Below are positions 19,001 to 26,306 of a stretch of 64,000 nucleotides of DNA, one piece after another (within the stretch, counting starts at the first letter, position 1; every line of letters begins with the position of its first letter). Origin of the DNA: Paenibacillus sp. FSL A5-0031 (GTDB taxonomy: Bacteria > Bacillota > Bacilli > Paenibacillales > Paenibacillaceae); assembly GCF_001956295.1 (NCBI RefSeq), contig NZ_MRTD01000001.1, positions 186,001 through 250,000 of the forward strand, given 5' to 3'. The notes beneath the pieces are model-generated. The model did no database searches. It was not told the DNA's origin and saw only the letters and a list, made by a program, of their open reading frames with translations. Made by a program: the position numbers and the translations under genes.

Positions 19001-19723
19001 ATTTCAGTTCCATATACAGCATCGGATGCCGAGTTAGCCGATTCGGAGCATATTGTAGCAGGGTACATTAATAACATTGGTAAAGTGATCACAGTACCGA
19101 ACAGCAAATATGAGCCAATTACAAAAACGGTTGCTTTTACGACAACTCATTTCAGCAAATATGCGGTCATGTTTGTTCATAAAACATTCGATGATCTCGA
19201 GAACGTGAAATGGGCTAAAAAGCAAATCGAAGTGCTGGCATCCAAAGGAATTATTAATGGCACGTCTGTAACAAAATACAATCCTTCAGCCACTATAACA
19301 AGAGCGGACTTTATCGTCCTGCTTGTTAAGGCGCTTGAATTAACAGCTCCAATCGATACGAATTTCGACGACGTCAGTTTTTCTTCCTATTATTATAATG
19401 AAGTGATGATCGCCAAAAAGCTTGGCATTACTAATGGCAGCGGAGACAATAAATTTAATCCGCTTCAACCGATTACGAGACAGGACGCGTTCGTTCTACT
19501 CCACAAATCGATGAAGGCTGCCGGTATGAAGCTGAACGAAGGCACGTCAGCTGGGCTGGATCGTTTTAACGACAAAGCAAAAGTTGCGAGCTATGCGATG
19601 GAAAGCTTGACGGCGTTGATTGAAAATGGAATTCTCAAAGGAAATGGGAATTCCATTCTTCCGCTGGCTCCACTTTCTAGAGCAGAATCGGCTGTAATCT
19701 TGTATAACATGATCAATAAATAA
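13088..19723 (+). CDS. Giant secreted SLH-anchored multidomain protein with metallophosphoesterase domain
   Basis: A 2211-residue exported protein. ATG 13088 follows TAGGAGG at 13075-13081 and begins a signal peptide cleaved near AYA-DD. Rough domain order: LamG-like sandwich (41-250), Ig-like DUF5011-type repeat (252-325), an unassigned TIM-barrel-like region (about 330-740), two Big_2 Ig domains (790-955), cadherin-like strand domain (959-1052), discoidin-like domain (1054-1235), second LamG (1252-1500), calcineurin-like phosphoesterase (1517-1790; PDPQ, VGDTTQ, RGNHD, FSHN, GGHISG), a linker domain, and three SLH motifs (about 2031-2211) that bind secondary cell-wall polymer. It probably binds glycan and hydrolyses phosphate outside the cell. 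The substrate is not known. Confidence 0.88.
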   Translation: MLLMRNKRLVSMILVMSLWISCISIGFPHAIAYADDSSQPTTISGLVGEWKFDEVSKDGISPDTLKRNNAILTDAAIGSGKVGRALLLNGYLSYATVPNQNLINTGSDFSMSLLVNFNSTYTNRDVVIVQQQGEGGETLLSRRADGRLQSSLGGKTTIGATLIEPKKWYHVAISREGDQVKLYVNGAFEAATDDTLLVSNSGDFRIGADREPEVTNAWPGLIDEFKIYDKALTDEEMKQVPGFNWPIISLNGHSELSLSLNDTYVESGAQAFDSKDGDITADIQTTGLVDTSKGGIYKVNYTVTNQAGDSVTKVRTVTVIPPKTLSRASRVLIDKGLQMQTWMTTDQSGRKYANAEEWKNSHFTTATYYEYPGYNQTFHNQVPEAQWSFVKGAFGDGLGGGPKEKDMTGFLSDAQKANVDKLITISFGDEENYNNAILKTFTDWFKLSHKLYPDVLAHSNQQSRQWQRDDYETYIRTAEPDLLTFDDYLFSTRGSDNNLFTTIVNNINDQRTIALKGYDGTGQSPIAFGQYLLGFKTGEIPADVGPYIITESQIYGVPFATLTMGGKWLSMFRWEYDSNTFLFFDKDGKPTKQYEQYAEMARQINNLGPHLVRLNSTDVSILPGQHKDSNGRIVKNLTPRETPIFDKNTQLKHPYLRSVVSKNSSVQGGLNGDVMLGFFEPLPDTESFFNSTDMEYFMVMNGLTLGNGKTVDQHGEGADTEQTITVQLNLAKYNKDAIKRVSRLTGDLEPVELTPIGGNLYQLEVVLNGGVADLFQLDKTKVNLDYIAANAISLPETLTMDVGDTEAIEAVVLPAGATEKSVNWYTSNEQIATVDNNGKVTAIAGGKAVITAISVDGNKKATTSITVTSDVVPVTGIKVSPSTGTLYTNDTMKLTAEILPSNATNKAYEWFSSNADVAAVDQSGKVFAKLPGSAEISARTLDGGFVAKSTITVLDANSEASLSELVVSGGKENIVFHSEIYDYTTRVNTKVDAITIQPRLKNKKGTMTVNDIPVVSGQKITAKLPMGNSKIVFVTKAADGMTTKTYTLTVKRNKNVALEATVVSATYLNKDGEPANLIRNDYDNSSEHSPLKFADGDEETYFQSAAITNLNPKGEFNPAHRIMLQWDDDNLQDFNKLVLVVNNAQQQGITVIDTETSVNGTTWQELNAKAYKPTWQTDSPDIYESVTIDLPNYKEYYGEGYKGLKGIYLLLWAANLNADHKYAISEFELYNEQEAAEPVELTLGEIPGTDPENSVIADWVFSQANVQPGTSIEAGNLVIKDRSGMGNDLKMAVAGTPGDNRLSFTEDGALDFANDKKDGQYLTTVAGAPINRESFDKGFTIEAEFKLGSRINNWMGILTRQGNNTFDPGEQEPLSTLSISSIREVQWASTHGNSSSNEIQSNWSNSLSAIKAWAQSDGYTHVAIVNDGSKTRLFLNGVESIRNPETDEIINGIAAEAGMGWNVGAYEWDKAPSSLFLGKIKHIRVSSKALENDQFIKTEFNYKVDYGTNNDLPMFAQDTYTFAIIPDPQYVVQSKPEILEKQLQFIADNYVSKNIAMTVNVGDTTQSSAAKEWASADKAYKILDQANVPYIVTRGNHDLNGSGYLDTMGPNRFAGTEHFKGASPSGLSTYSIITAGSYKYMFLAVDSVGNNSSNTKERDWAKTVLNENPKMPTVIFSHNIMTIDGNGQVSEGGQGSLFWRDLVENYDQVFMMVGGHISGAGLNVKKKANGNEVLQVLTDYQSDIAGGNGWTSFFEFDEKSKEIRVKTFSPYVDSIPVGERSYLDTKFLIGPGDMYNIPFDFSSRFRFAKNDVVDVVTPDVTNDKGLINLVPKVDARTGEAKAVVEERDWNKALSTSSADDDGVKTVKVEVQKADKAKAYVVELPKAALHSDLATHLIEITTAIGTITIPANMLSGQDLSGAKTVALVIASVDKTSLDPALQEQIGDRPIIEVDVYIDGAKVAWSNPHARVKISVPYTASDAELADSEHIVAGYINNIGKVITVPNSKYEPITKTVAFTTTHFSKYAVMFVHKTFDDLENVKWAKKQIEVLASKGIINGTSVTKYNPSATITRADFIVLLVKALELTAPIDTNFDDVSFSSYYYNEVMIAKKLGITNGSGDNKFNPLQPITRQDAFVLLHKSMKAAGMKLNEGTSAGLDRFNDKAKVASYAMESLTALIENGILKGNGNSILPLAPLSRAESAVILYNMINK

Positions 19724-19736
19724 TGAATGGGGGAGT

Positions 19737-19772
19737 GCCGCTCGAGCTCAACAGGGCGGCTTTTCCTTTTTT
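19737..19772 (+). terminator. Terminator after the giant SLH gene
   Basis: GCCGC (19737-19741) pairs with GCGGC (19756-19760), followed by TTTTCCTTTTTT. Confidence 0.7.
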
Positions 19773-19862
19773 GCAAGGACTGAATATGCACAGTACTTCA
19801 TGTTTAATGAAAGGGTTTTCAACATTTTCGGATTAGTTGAGGAAAGTAATTTTTAGAGGCTA

Positions 19863-19956
19863 TTGTAAAACGGGGTAGAATCTATTATACTGACTTCAAT
19901 TACCGTATGGTAGCGATTCCAGAAAACATGATTGTCCTTTTATGGTATCGCTACCA
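19863..19956 (+). promoter_or_regulatory. Promoter and two LacI-type operators of the AKR/inositol operon
   Basis: TTGTAA (19863-19868), 17 bp, TATACT (19886-19891) is a good sigma-A promoter. Downstream of its start point lie TGGTAGCGATTCCA (19908-19921) and TGGTATCGCTACCA (19943-19956), the latter a near-perfect dyad. Their centres are 35 bp apart. They match the pair in front of the region 1 operon, so one LacI protein probably controls both loci. The rest of the 358-nt gap from 19724 holds the terminator and no gene that I can see. Confidence 0.68.
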
Positions 19957-20082
19957 TACAGATTGTTGAACAAAAATGATGAGCTGTTTAAAACGTTTTG
20001 TTGGAGACATTTTCGAACTTCGATTGATGCCTCTATTGAAAGAGGAAGAACAGAATAAGTGCAGCATGAAAGGAGTGTTCAT

Positions 20083-21024
20083 ATGGAAATGATGGAGATG
20101 CAAGGTGTGAACAAGCCGATGTCCCGGTTGATTATGGGAACGGGAGACCTGAGAGTATTGGACGATGCAAAACGGTTGATGCTTGATGCTTACATTGAAG
20201 CAGGCGGCAATATGTTTGATACTGCCCATCAGTACAGAGGAAAAGAGAAGATTTTGGGACAATGGCTGGCGGAGAAGAAGATCAGGGAAAAAGTAGTCAT
20301 TATGAACAAAGGCGCTCACCACGATGATGGGAGTCCAGGTCCACGGGTGAATCCGCAAGCCATCCGAAAGGATCTGGACGAAAGCTTGGAGAGGTTGGGA
20401 ACAGATTATATCGATCTATATGCGCTTCATAGAGATGATCCGACCGTCGAGGTTGGGCCAATCATGGAAGTGCTAAATGAGCAGCTTGAAACGAAGAAGG
20501 TTCGAGCGATTGGCGCATCGAATTGGTCGCATCAGCGCATACAGGAAGCGAACGAATACGCGGCGGCGCATCAGCTAGTAGGTTTTACGTTTAGCAGTAC
20601 GAACCTGAGTCTTGCCAAAGCGAAAGAGCCGAGGTGGGAGGGCTGTGTGTCTGCTGATGAGGAAACCTGCAATTGGCATGAGCGCAACCAACTACCGCTA
20701 TTGTCATGGTCTTCGCAGGCAGGCGGGTTTTTCTCAGGCCATTTTACACCAGACAATCTCTCTGATTCGGAAATGGTGAGAGTGTATTACAACGACAACA
20801 ACTGGGAGCGATACCGACGAGCGGTGAAGCTAGCGGAGCTGAAACAGGTAACGCCGATTCAAATCTCATTATCTTATGTTCTTCATCAACCTTTCCCAAC
20901 ATGTGCAATCATCGGACCTCGAAATCTTGATGAGCTTCATGATTCGGTTATGGCTATGAATCTACCATTAACTGCTGGGGAAGTCGAATGGCTGGATTTG
21001 AAAAAGGAGGAGATTGCGGAATGA
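20083..21024 (+). CDS. Aldo/keto reductase family oxidoreductase
   Basis: A 313-residue NAD(P)H-dependent aldo/keto reductase. The catalytic tetrad can be placed: Asp46 and Tyr51 (NMFDTAHQYRG), Lys76 (IMNKGAHH) and His116 (YALHRDD). The C-terminal part is the usual cofactor-binding barrel end. ATG 20083 follows AAGGAG and is chosen over GTG 20059. It is the first gene after the operator pair and overlaps the next gene by four bases (ATGA). Since no inositol dehydrogenase is visible, it may oxidise or reduce an inositol-derived or sugar ketone, but this is inference. Confidence 0.87.
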   Translation: MEMMEMQGVNKPMSRLIMGTGDLRVLDDAKRLMLDAYIEAGGNMFDTAHQYRGKEKILGQWLAEKKIREKVVIMNKGAHHDDGSPGPRVNPQAIRKDLDESLERLGTDYIDLYALHRDDPTVEVGPIMEVLNEQLETKKVRAIGASNWSHQRIQEANEYAAAHQLVGFTFSSTNLSLAKAKEPRWEGCVSADEETCNWHERNQLPLLSWSSQAGGFFSGHFTPDNLSDSEMVRVYYNDNNWERYRRAVKLAELKQVTPIQISLSYVLHQPFPTCAIIGPRNLDELHDSVMAMNLPLTAGEVEWLDLKKEEIAE

Positions 21025-21776
21025 TCAAACATCAATTGGCGGCTCAGCTCTACACTTTGAGAAACGAAGTTAAGAAGGATTTTCCAGCGGTGCTGAAGCA
21101 ATTGAGTGAAATGGGATGGGCGGCCGTTCAAATCGATGGGCTGCACGGATATGAAGCACGAGAAATTGCTGCGGTGATGAAGGAACTCGGATTACGTACC
21201 GCTGGCATGCATGTAGGGCTGGAACGAATGAAGTTTGATTTAGATGCTGTGCTGGAAGAGGCTCGCTTATTCGATACGAAAGACTTTATCTGTCACTCCC
21301 TGCCGGATGGGCTGCAAAATCCAGAAGGGTATGAAAGCGTTAAGAAAGACTTGCTTGAAGTTGCTGCTAAAGTTAAGGGTACGAAATATCGCGTTGGCTA
21401 TCATAATCATGATTTTGAATTTCATACATCCATAGATGGTAAATTTGCACTGGAGTACTTGCTTGATGATCCAGCCATTTACGCTGAGATTGATACGTAC
21501 TGGGTTCGCAAAGCTGGGCAAGATCCTCTGTCCTTCATTCAGAACTACGCGAATCGTATGCCGATTCTTCATTTGAAGGACATGACTGCGGACAGCAGAG
21601 AGACTTTTGCTGAAATCGGATCAGGAGTTATTGATTTTTCTCCAATCCTGCAATGGGGATTGCGAAGCGGCGTTGAGTGGTTTGCGGTAGAGCAGGATTA
21701 CTGCACAGGAAGTCCGTTGGACAGTCTGGCTGCTAGCCTGGAATACTTATTGAAATTGGAAAAAACGCTCGTTTAA
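21021..21776 (+). CDS. Sugar phosphate isomerase/epimerase (AP endonuclease family 2 fold; IolE/IolI-like)
   Basis: A 251-residue TIM-barrel protein of the xylose-isomerase-like family. Candidate metal ligands appear in order: Glu/His around YHNHDFEFH, Asp in AEIDTYWV, His in ILHLKD and Glu in WFAVEQD. Family members act as inosose dehydratase (IolE), inosose isomerase (IolI) or other ketose epimerases. It is shorter than typical IolE (about 297 residues), and sequence inspection alone does not separate these roles. It starts at ATG 21021 inside the stop of the aldo/keto reductase gene, so translation is probably coupled. A terminator follows. Confidence 0.82.
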   Translation: MIKHQLAAQLYTLRNEVKKDFPAVLKQLSEMGWAAVQIDGLHGYEAREIAAVMKELGLRTAGMHVGLERMKFDLDAVLEEARLFDTKDFICHSLPDGLQNPEGYESVKKDLLEVAAKVKGTKYRVGYHNHDFEFHTSIDGKFALEYLLDDPAIYAEIDTYWVRKAGQDPLSFIQNYANRMPILHLKDMTADSRETFAEIGSGVIDFSPILQWGLRSGVEWFAVEQDYCTGSPLDSLAASLEYLLKLEKTLV

Positions 21777-21782
21777 CCTTGA

Positions 21783-21819
21783 AGCCCGCATCTGAATAAC
21801 CGGAACAGCGGGCTTTTCC
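21783..21819 (+). terminator. Terminator between the isomerase gene and iolD
   Basis: AGCCCGC (21783-21789) pairs with GCGGGCT (21808-21814), followed by TTTCCTT. I see no strong promoter between it and iolD at 21853, so it may be a partial terminator inside a longer operon. Confidence 0.6.
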
Positions 21820-21852
21820 TTATCCAATCTATAATGAATCGAGGTTTTGCTG

Positions 21853-23718
21853 ATGAAAACGATTCGCCTTACTATGGCGCAGGCTTTGCTGCGATTTTTG
21901 GATCAACAGTATTTGTCTGTAGACGGAGAAGAGATAAAGTTCGTTCGTGGTGTTATGGGTATCTTCGGACATGGTAACGTCACAGGTATCGGCGAAGCTC
22001 TAGAGCGAGAAACTACTGAGTTATTGTTCGTGCAGGGCAAGAACGAACAAGGTATGGTTCACGCGGCTACAGCTTACGCTAAACAGAAGAACCGTCGTCA
22101 GATCTTTGCCTGCACGACTTCAATCGGCCCAGGAGCACTTAATATGATGACTGGCGCCGCAACCGCAACGGTTAACCGCATACCTGTGCTGCTTCTGCCA
22201 GGCGATAACTTTGCTTCCCGACAGCCTGACCCCGTACTGCAGCAATTGGAGGTTCCGAGTGACTACTCCATATCGGCAAACGATCCGTTCAAGGCAGTCA
22301 GCAAGTTTTGGGATCGCATCGTCCGCCCGGAACAGCTGATGTCGTCGCTTCTACAAGCGATGCGTGTGCTGACTGATCCAGTCGACACCGGAGCGGTTAC
22401 GATAGCGCTGCCGCAGGACGTTCAAACAGAGGCTTATGATTATCCAGTACGCTTCTTTGAGAAGCGAATCCATTTCCTGCAGCGCCGTCCAGCGGAGCAG
22501 GATGCCATTTTACGTGCCGCAGATTTGATCATGCGCAAGAAGAAACCTTTGATCATCGCAGGGGGAGGCGTTCACTATGCGGATGCGACGAAAGAGCTTC
22601 TTGCATTTGCAGAAGCATTCGGCATTCCGATAGCTGAGACGCAGTCGGGCAAAAGCGCGGTGCCGTGGAATCACCCGCTTGGCCTCGGCGGAGTTGGTAC
22701 AACCGGCACACTGGCGGCGAACCGGGTAGCTGCCGAAGCAGACTTGATCATCGGCGTCGGTACACGGTTTTCTGATTTCACGACCGCATCCAAATCGGCT
22801 TTTCGCAACTCCGATGCTGCATTTCTGAACTTGAATGTTAGTTCATTTGATTCGGTTAAGATGGAAGCGGATTCGATCACAGCAGACGCAAAGTTGGCGA
22901 TTGTCGCACTGCAGTTGGAATTAACGAATCGCAGATTCAGATCCAGCTATGCTGACGGTTATATTCAAGAGTTGAAAGCGGAGTGGGACAGTGAAGTTGA
23001 TCGTCTCTACGCCTTGGAGAGCGCCAATGGGTTAACCCAGACTAGAGCACTCGGTATCATTAATGGATTCATCGAATCGAAGGATGTTGTCGTTGGTGCC
23101 GCTGGAAGCCTTCCGGGCGATTTGCACCGTGTCTGGCGTGTAACTGAACCGAACACTTATCACTTGGAATATGGTTTTTCCTGCATGGGGTATGAAATAA
23201 GCGGTGCTTTTGGCGTCGCGCTAGCGGAACCGGATCGTGAAGTGTATGCGTTAGTTGGTGATGGGAGCTACCTCATGCTGCACTCTGAGCTGATTACGGC
23301 AATCCAAGAGGGCGTGAAGCTGACCATTTTACTATTCGACAACAACGGGTTTCAATGCATTCATAACTTGCAGCGCGGTCACGGCAGCGACGGCTTCGGC
23401 AATGAATTCCGCTTCCGATCCAAAGAGACGGGAAGGTTAGATGGACCGTTTATGCCTATTGATTTCTCTTTGCTTGCCCGCGGCTTAGGCGCTGCCTCAT
23501 ATAAAGCTGCCTCAGCGAAAGAACTGGAGCAAGCGCTGCACGACGCGAAAGCGGAACAAGGACCTGTGCTGGTGGAAATTAAGGTGCTACCGGGAACGAA
23601 TACGGATGGTTATGACTCATGGTGGAATGTCGGTGTACCTGAGGTGTCTGTGAGCGACAAAGTGAGGAAGGCGCATGAGCAGATGCAGCAAAACATCAGT
23701 GCGGCGCGCCCTTATTAA
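21853..23718 (+). CDS. iolD: 3D-(3,5/4)-trihydroxycyclohexane-1,2-dione hydrolase
   Basis: A 621-residue thiamine diphosphate enzyme of the acetolactate synthase fold that opens the ring of the diketo-inositol intermediate to 5-deoxy-glucuronate. The N-terminal pyrimidine domain contains LFVQGKNEQGMVHAA with the activating Glu. The C-terminal pyrophosphate domain has ALVGDGSYLMLHSE followed by NNGFQCIHNLQ, the ThDP/Mg motif. Length agrees with B. subtilis IolD (about 637). ATG 21853 follows GAGG at 21841. It is followed 15 nt later by the iolC start, giving the order iolD-iolC-iolA-iolB. Confidence 0.92.
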   Translation: MKTIRLTMAQALLRFLDQQYLSVDGEEIKFVRGVMGIFGHGNVTGIGEALERETTELLFVQGKNEQGMVHAATAYAKQKNRRQIFACTTSIGPGALNMMTGAATATVNRIPVLLLPGDNFASRQPDPVLQQLEVPSDYSISANDPFKAVSKFWDRIVRPEQLMSSLLQAMRVLTDPVDTGAVTIALPQDVQTEAYDYPVRFFEKRIHFLQRRPAEQDAILRAADLIMRKKKPLIIAGGGVHYADATKELLAFAEAFGIPIAETQSGKSAVPWNHPLGLGGVGTTGTLAANRVAAEADLIIGVGTRFSDFTTASKSAFRNSDAAFLNLNVSSFDSVKMEADSITADAKLAIVALQLELTNRRFRSSYADGYIQELKAEWDSEVDRLYALESANGLTQTRALGIINGFIESKDVVVGAAGSLPGDLHRVWRVTEPNTYHLEYGFSCMGYEISGAFGVALAEPDREVYALVGDGSYLMLHSELITAIQEGVKLTILLFDNNGFQCIHNLQRGHGSDGFGNEFRFRSKETGRLDGPFMPIDFSLLARGLGAASYKAASAKELEQALHDAKAEQGPVLVEIKVLPGTNTDGYDSWWNVGVPEVSVSDKVRKAHEQMQQNISAARPY

Positions 23719-23733
23719 TTGGGAAGAAGGGAT

Positions 23734-24732
23734 ATGATGGATACGATTACTTTTGCAGGCGATAAGGATTTGGATTTTGTAGCAATCGGCCGCCTATGCA
23801 TTGATTTGAATGCCAACGAAATCAATCGTCCTATGGAAGAAACGATGACTTTCACCAAATATGTGGGCGGTTCACCGGCCAACATCTGCATCGGTATGTC
23901 GCGATTGGGCATGAAAACAGCGTTTATCGGCAAGATTGCTGATGATCAGATGGGCCGATTCATTGATCAATACTTGCGAAATAACGGCATAGACACTTCA
24001 GGTATCACAACGGATCAGACCGGAGCGGTTACCGGACTTGCTTTTACAGAAATCAAAAGCCCAGAGGATTGCAGCATACTGATGTACCGCAGCAATGTGG
24101 CAGATTTGTTGCTCGCGCCTGAAGAAGTTAACGAATCGTTGATCAAGCGAAGCAAAGTGCTGCTCGTATCCGGTACGGCGCTGGCACAGAGTCCATCCCG
24201 CGAGGCGGTGCTTCTTGCGCTTCGTTACGCACGTAAACACGGTACGAAGGTGATATTCGATATCGATTATCGGCCATATTCGTGGGCATCTCCCGAGGAA
24301 ACGGCCATATATTATCATTTGGCAGCGGAGAAAAGCGATATTATTATTGGCACGCGCGAGGAATTCGATATGCTGGAGCGGTTCGACGGCAACACCGAAC
24401 GCAGCGACGAAGTAACTGCGGCGCAATGGTTCGGTTACCACGCCGAGATCGTCGTCATTAAGCACGGCAAAGAAGGATCGATTGCTTATGGCAAAAACGG
24501 CAGCTCACAGCGGGGTTCTATTTTCCCGGCTAAGGTTATCAAGACATTCGGAGCCGGCGACTCGTATGCAGCAGGATTTATCTATGGACTTATGCAGGGA
24601 TGGGATATCAGCCGCAGTATGACATTCGGGAGCGCGTCAGCTTCCATTGTTATTTCCAGTCATAGCTGCTCGGACGCCATGCCGACAGTGGAGCAGATTG
24701 AACAATATATGCTTTCTTCCAAACAAGCGTAG
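23734..24732 (+). CDS. iolC: 5-dehydro-2-deoxygluconokinase
   Basis: A 332-residue PfkB-family kinase that phosphorylates 5-keto-2-deoxygluconate in inositol catabolism. The segment DFVAIGRLCIDLNANE followed by the RPMEETMTFTKYVGGSPANI block is very close to the known IolC pattern. FGAGDSYAAGFIYGLMQGW near residue 270 is the ATP-binding signature with the catalytic Asp. The start is ATG 23734 or the adjacent ATG 23737, after GAAGAAGG. It sits between iolD and iolA as in other Firmicute iol operons. Confidence 0.92.
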   Translation: MMDTITFAGDKDLDFVAIGRLCIDLNANEINRPMEETMTFTKYVGGSPANICIGMSRLGMKTAFIGKIADDQMGRFIDQYLRNNGIDTSGITTDQTGAVTGLAFTEIKSPEDCSILMYRSNVADLLLAPEEVNESLIKRSKVLLVSGTALAQSPSREAVLLALRYARKHGTKVIFDIDYRPYSWASPEETAIYYHLAAEKSDIIIGTREEFDMLERFDGNTERSDEVTAAQWFGYHAEIVVIKHGKEGSIAYGKNGSSQRGSIFPAKVIKTFGAGDSYAAGFIYGLMQGWDISRSMTFGSASASIVISSHSCSDAMPTVEQIEQYMLSSKQA

Positions 24733-24750
24733 TTGGAGAGGAGAACGACA

Positions 24751-26214
24751 ATGATGACCCAAATGCAAGCACTTATACCTTTATCGAATTTTATTGGAGG
24801 CGAATGGATCGCCTCGACTTCAGGCAAGACGGAACCCGTATTCAATCCAGCAACCGAAGAAATTTTGGCTTATGTTCCGCTGTCGTCTAAGGATGAAGTT
24901 GATCAAGCTGTCCGAAATGCGAAAGAAGCGTTTAAAACATGGAGTAAAACGCCGGTACCACGCCGTGCTCGAATTCTTTTCAAATACCAACAGTTGTTAG
25001 TTGAACATTGGGAAGAGCTTGCGCAGATCATTACCTTGGAAAACGGGAAAAACTATCAAGATGCTCACGGGGAAGTGATGCGCGGGATTGAATGTGTTGA
25101 ATTCGCTGCAGGGGCGCCAACGCTCATGATGGGAAAACAGCTTCCAGACATCGCTACAAATGTGGAGTCGGGTATGTTCCGATATCCGATTGGGGTTGTG
25201 GGCGGAATTACACCGTTTAACTTCCCAATGATGGTACCCTGCTGGATGTTCCCGCTTGCAATTGCTTGCGGCAATACGTTTGTCCTGAAGCCCTCCGAGC
25301 GGACGCCGCTTCTTGCGAATCGTCTGGTGGCGCTATTTAAAGAAGCGGGTTTGCCGGATGGCGTGCTGAATCTTGTACATGGCTCACATGATGTCGTAAA
25401 TGGTCTGATTGAGCACCCGGACGTCATTGCGATTTCGTTTGTTGGCTCCCAGCCCGTCGCGGAATATGTGTATAAAACCGCAACTGCGCAAGGGAAACGG
25501 GTTCAGGCGCTTGCCGGCGCGAAGAACCATACCATCGTCATGCCGGATGCCGATATGGACGGAGCGGTGACTCAAATCATCAACGCGGCATTTGGCTCTG
25601 CGGGCGAGCGCTGTATGGCATGCGCTGTCGTCGTTTCCGTTGGGAAAGCGTCTGAAACGTTGATTGATAAATTGGTCGCGGCAGCTGATAAGCTAATCAT
25701 TGGTAATGGCATGGATAAAGATGTTTTTCTAGGGCCGGTCATCCGCGGTCCGCACAAGGAACGTACGCTGGGCTATATTGCGACAGGTACAGAAGAGGGA
25801 GCGGTACTGCTCCGTGATGGACGTACGGATGCGGCATCAAATGGTGAAGGGTATTTCGTCGGCCCGACAATTTTTGATCATGTGACGAGTGAGATGAAGA
25901 TTTGGAAGGACGAAATATTTGCTCCCGTTATGTCGATTGTCCGCGTGGATACGCTGGAAGAGGCGATTGAACTTGCCAATCGTTCAGAACTAGCAAATGG
26001 AGCGTGCATTTTCACTCAAAATGGCAGTCATGTTCGTCAATTCCGTGAAACGATCGACGCTGGTATGCTGGGTGTGAATTTGGGCGTACCTGCCCCAATG
26101 GCATTTTTCCCTTTCTCTGGCTGGAAGAAATCATTCTACGGTGACTTGCATGCTAACGGTTCAGACGGTGTCGAGTTTTTTACGAGGAAGAAAATGGTCA
26201 CTTCCCGCTGGTAA
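24751..26214 (+). CDS. iolA: Methylmalonate-semialdehyde dehydrogenase (CoA-acylating)
   Basis: A 487-residue aldehyde dehydrogenase that converts malonate semialdehyde (and methylmalonate semialdehyde) to acetyl-CoA (or propionyl-CoA), the last step of inositol breakdown. [16 protein letters not shown] carries the nucleophile Cys. [19 protein letters not shown] is the signature of the CoA-dependent MMSDH subgroup, which lacks the general-base Glu of other ALDHs. ATG 24751 follows GGAGAGGAG at 24735-24743. It begins 18 nt after iolC and is followed by a hairpin before iolB. Confidence 0.92.
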   Translation: MMTQMQALIPLSNFIGGEWIASTSGKTEPVFNPATEEILAYVPLSSKDEVDQAVRNAKEAFKTWSKTPVPRRARILFKYQQLLVEHWEELAQIITLENGKNYQDAHGEVMRGIECVEFAAGAPTLMMGKQLPDIATNVESGMFRYPIGVVGGITPFNFPMMVPCWMFPLAIACGNTFVLKPSERTPLLANRLVALFKEAGLPDGVLNLVHGSHDVVNGLIEHPDVIAISFVGSQPVAEYVYKTATAQGKRVQALAGAKNHTIVMPDADMDGAVTQIINAAFGSAGERCMACAVVVSVGKASETLIDKLVAAADKLIIGNGMDKDVFLGPVIRGPHKERTLGYIATGTEEGAVLLRDGRTDAASNGEGYFVGPTIFDHVTSEMKIWKDEIFAPVMSIVRVDTLEEAIELANRSELANGACIFTQNGSHVRQFRETIDAGMLGVNLGVPAPMAFFPFSGWKKSFYGDLHANGSDGVEFFTRKKMVTSRW

Positions 26215-26226
26215 GCGGCTCGTTAG

Positions 26227-26256
26227 CAGGAGGATCGGTTGATTCTGATCCTCCTG
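26227..26256 (+). other. Perfect 10-bp hairpin between iolA and iolB
   Basis: CAGGAGGATC (26227-26236) pairs perfectly with GATCCTCCTG (26247-26256). Only TTAAAA follows, so it is not a classic terminator. It may attenuate transcription or stabilise the upstream mRNA. Confidence 0.6.
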
Positions 26257-26306
26257 TTAAAATGTATGGACAATGGATCAAAATACCCGAGGGGAGGCAT
26301 TTGAAA

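Noticed and set aside
18307-19107. 266-codon open frame on the minus strand within the giant SLH gene
   Set aside because: It lies wholly inside the well-supported plus-strand gene, has no ribosome binding site and shows no recognisable domain; it is a shadow of a large low-stop region.
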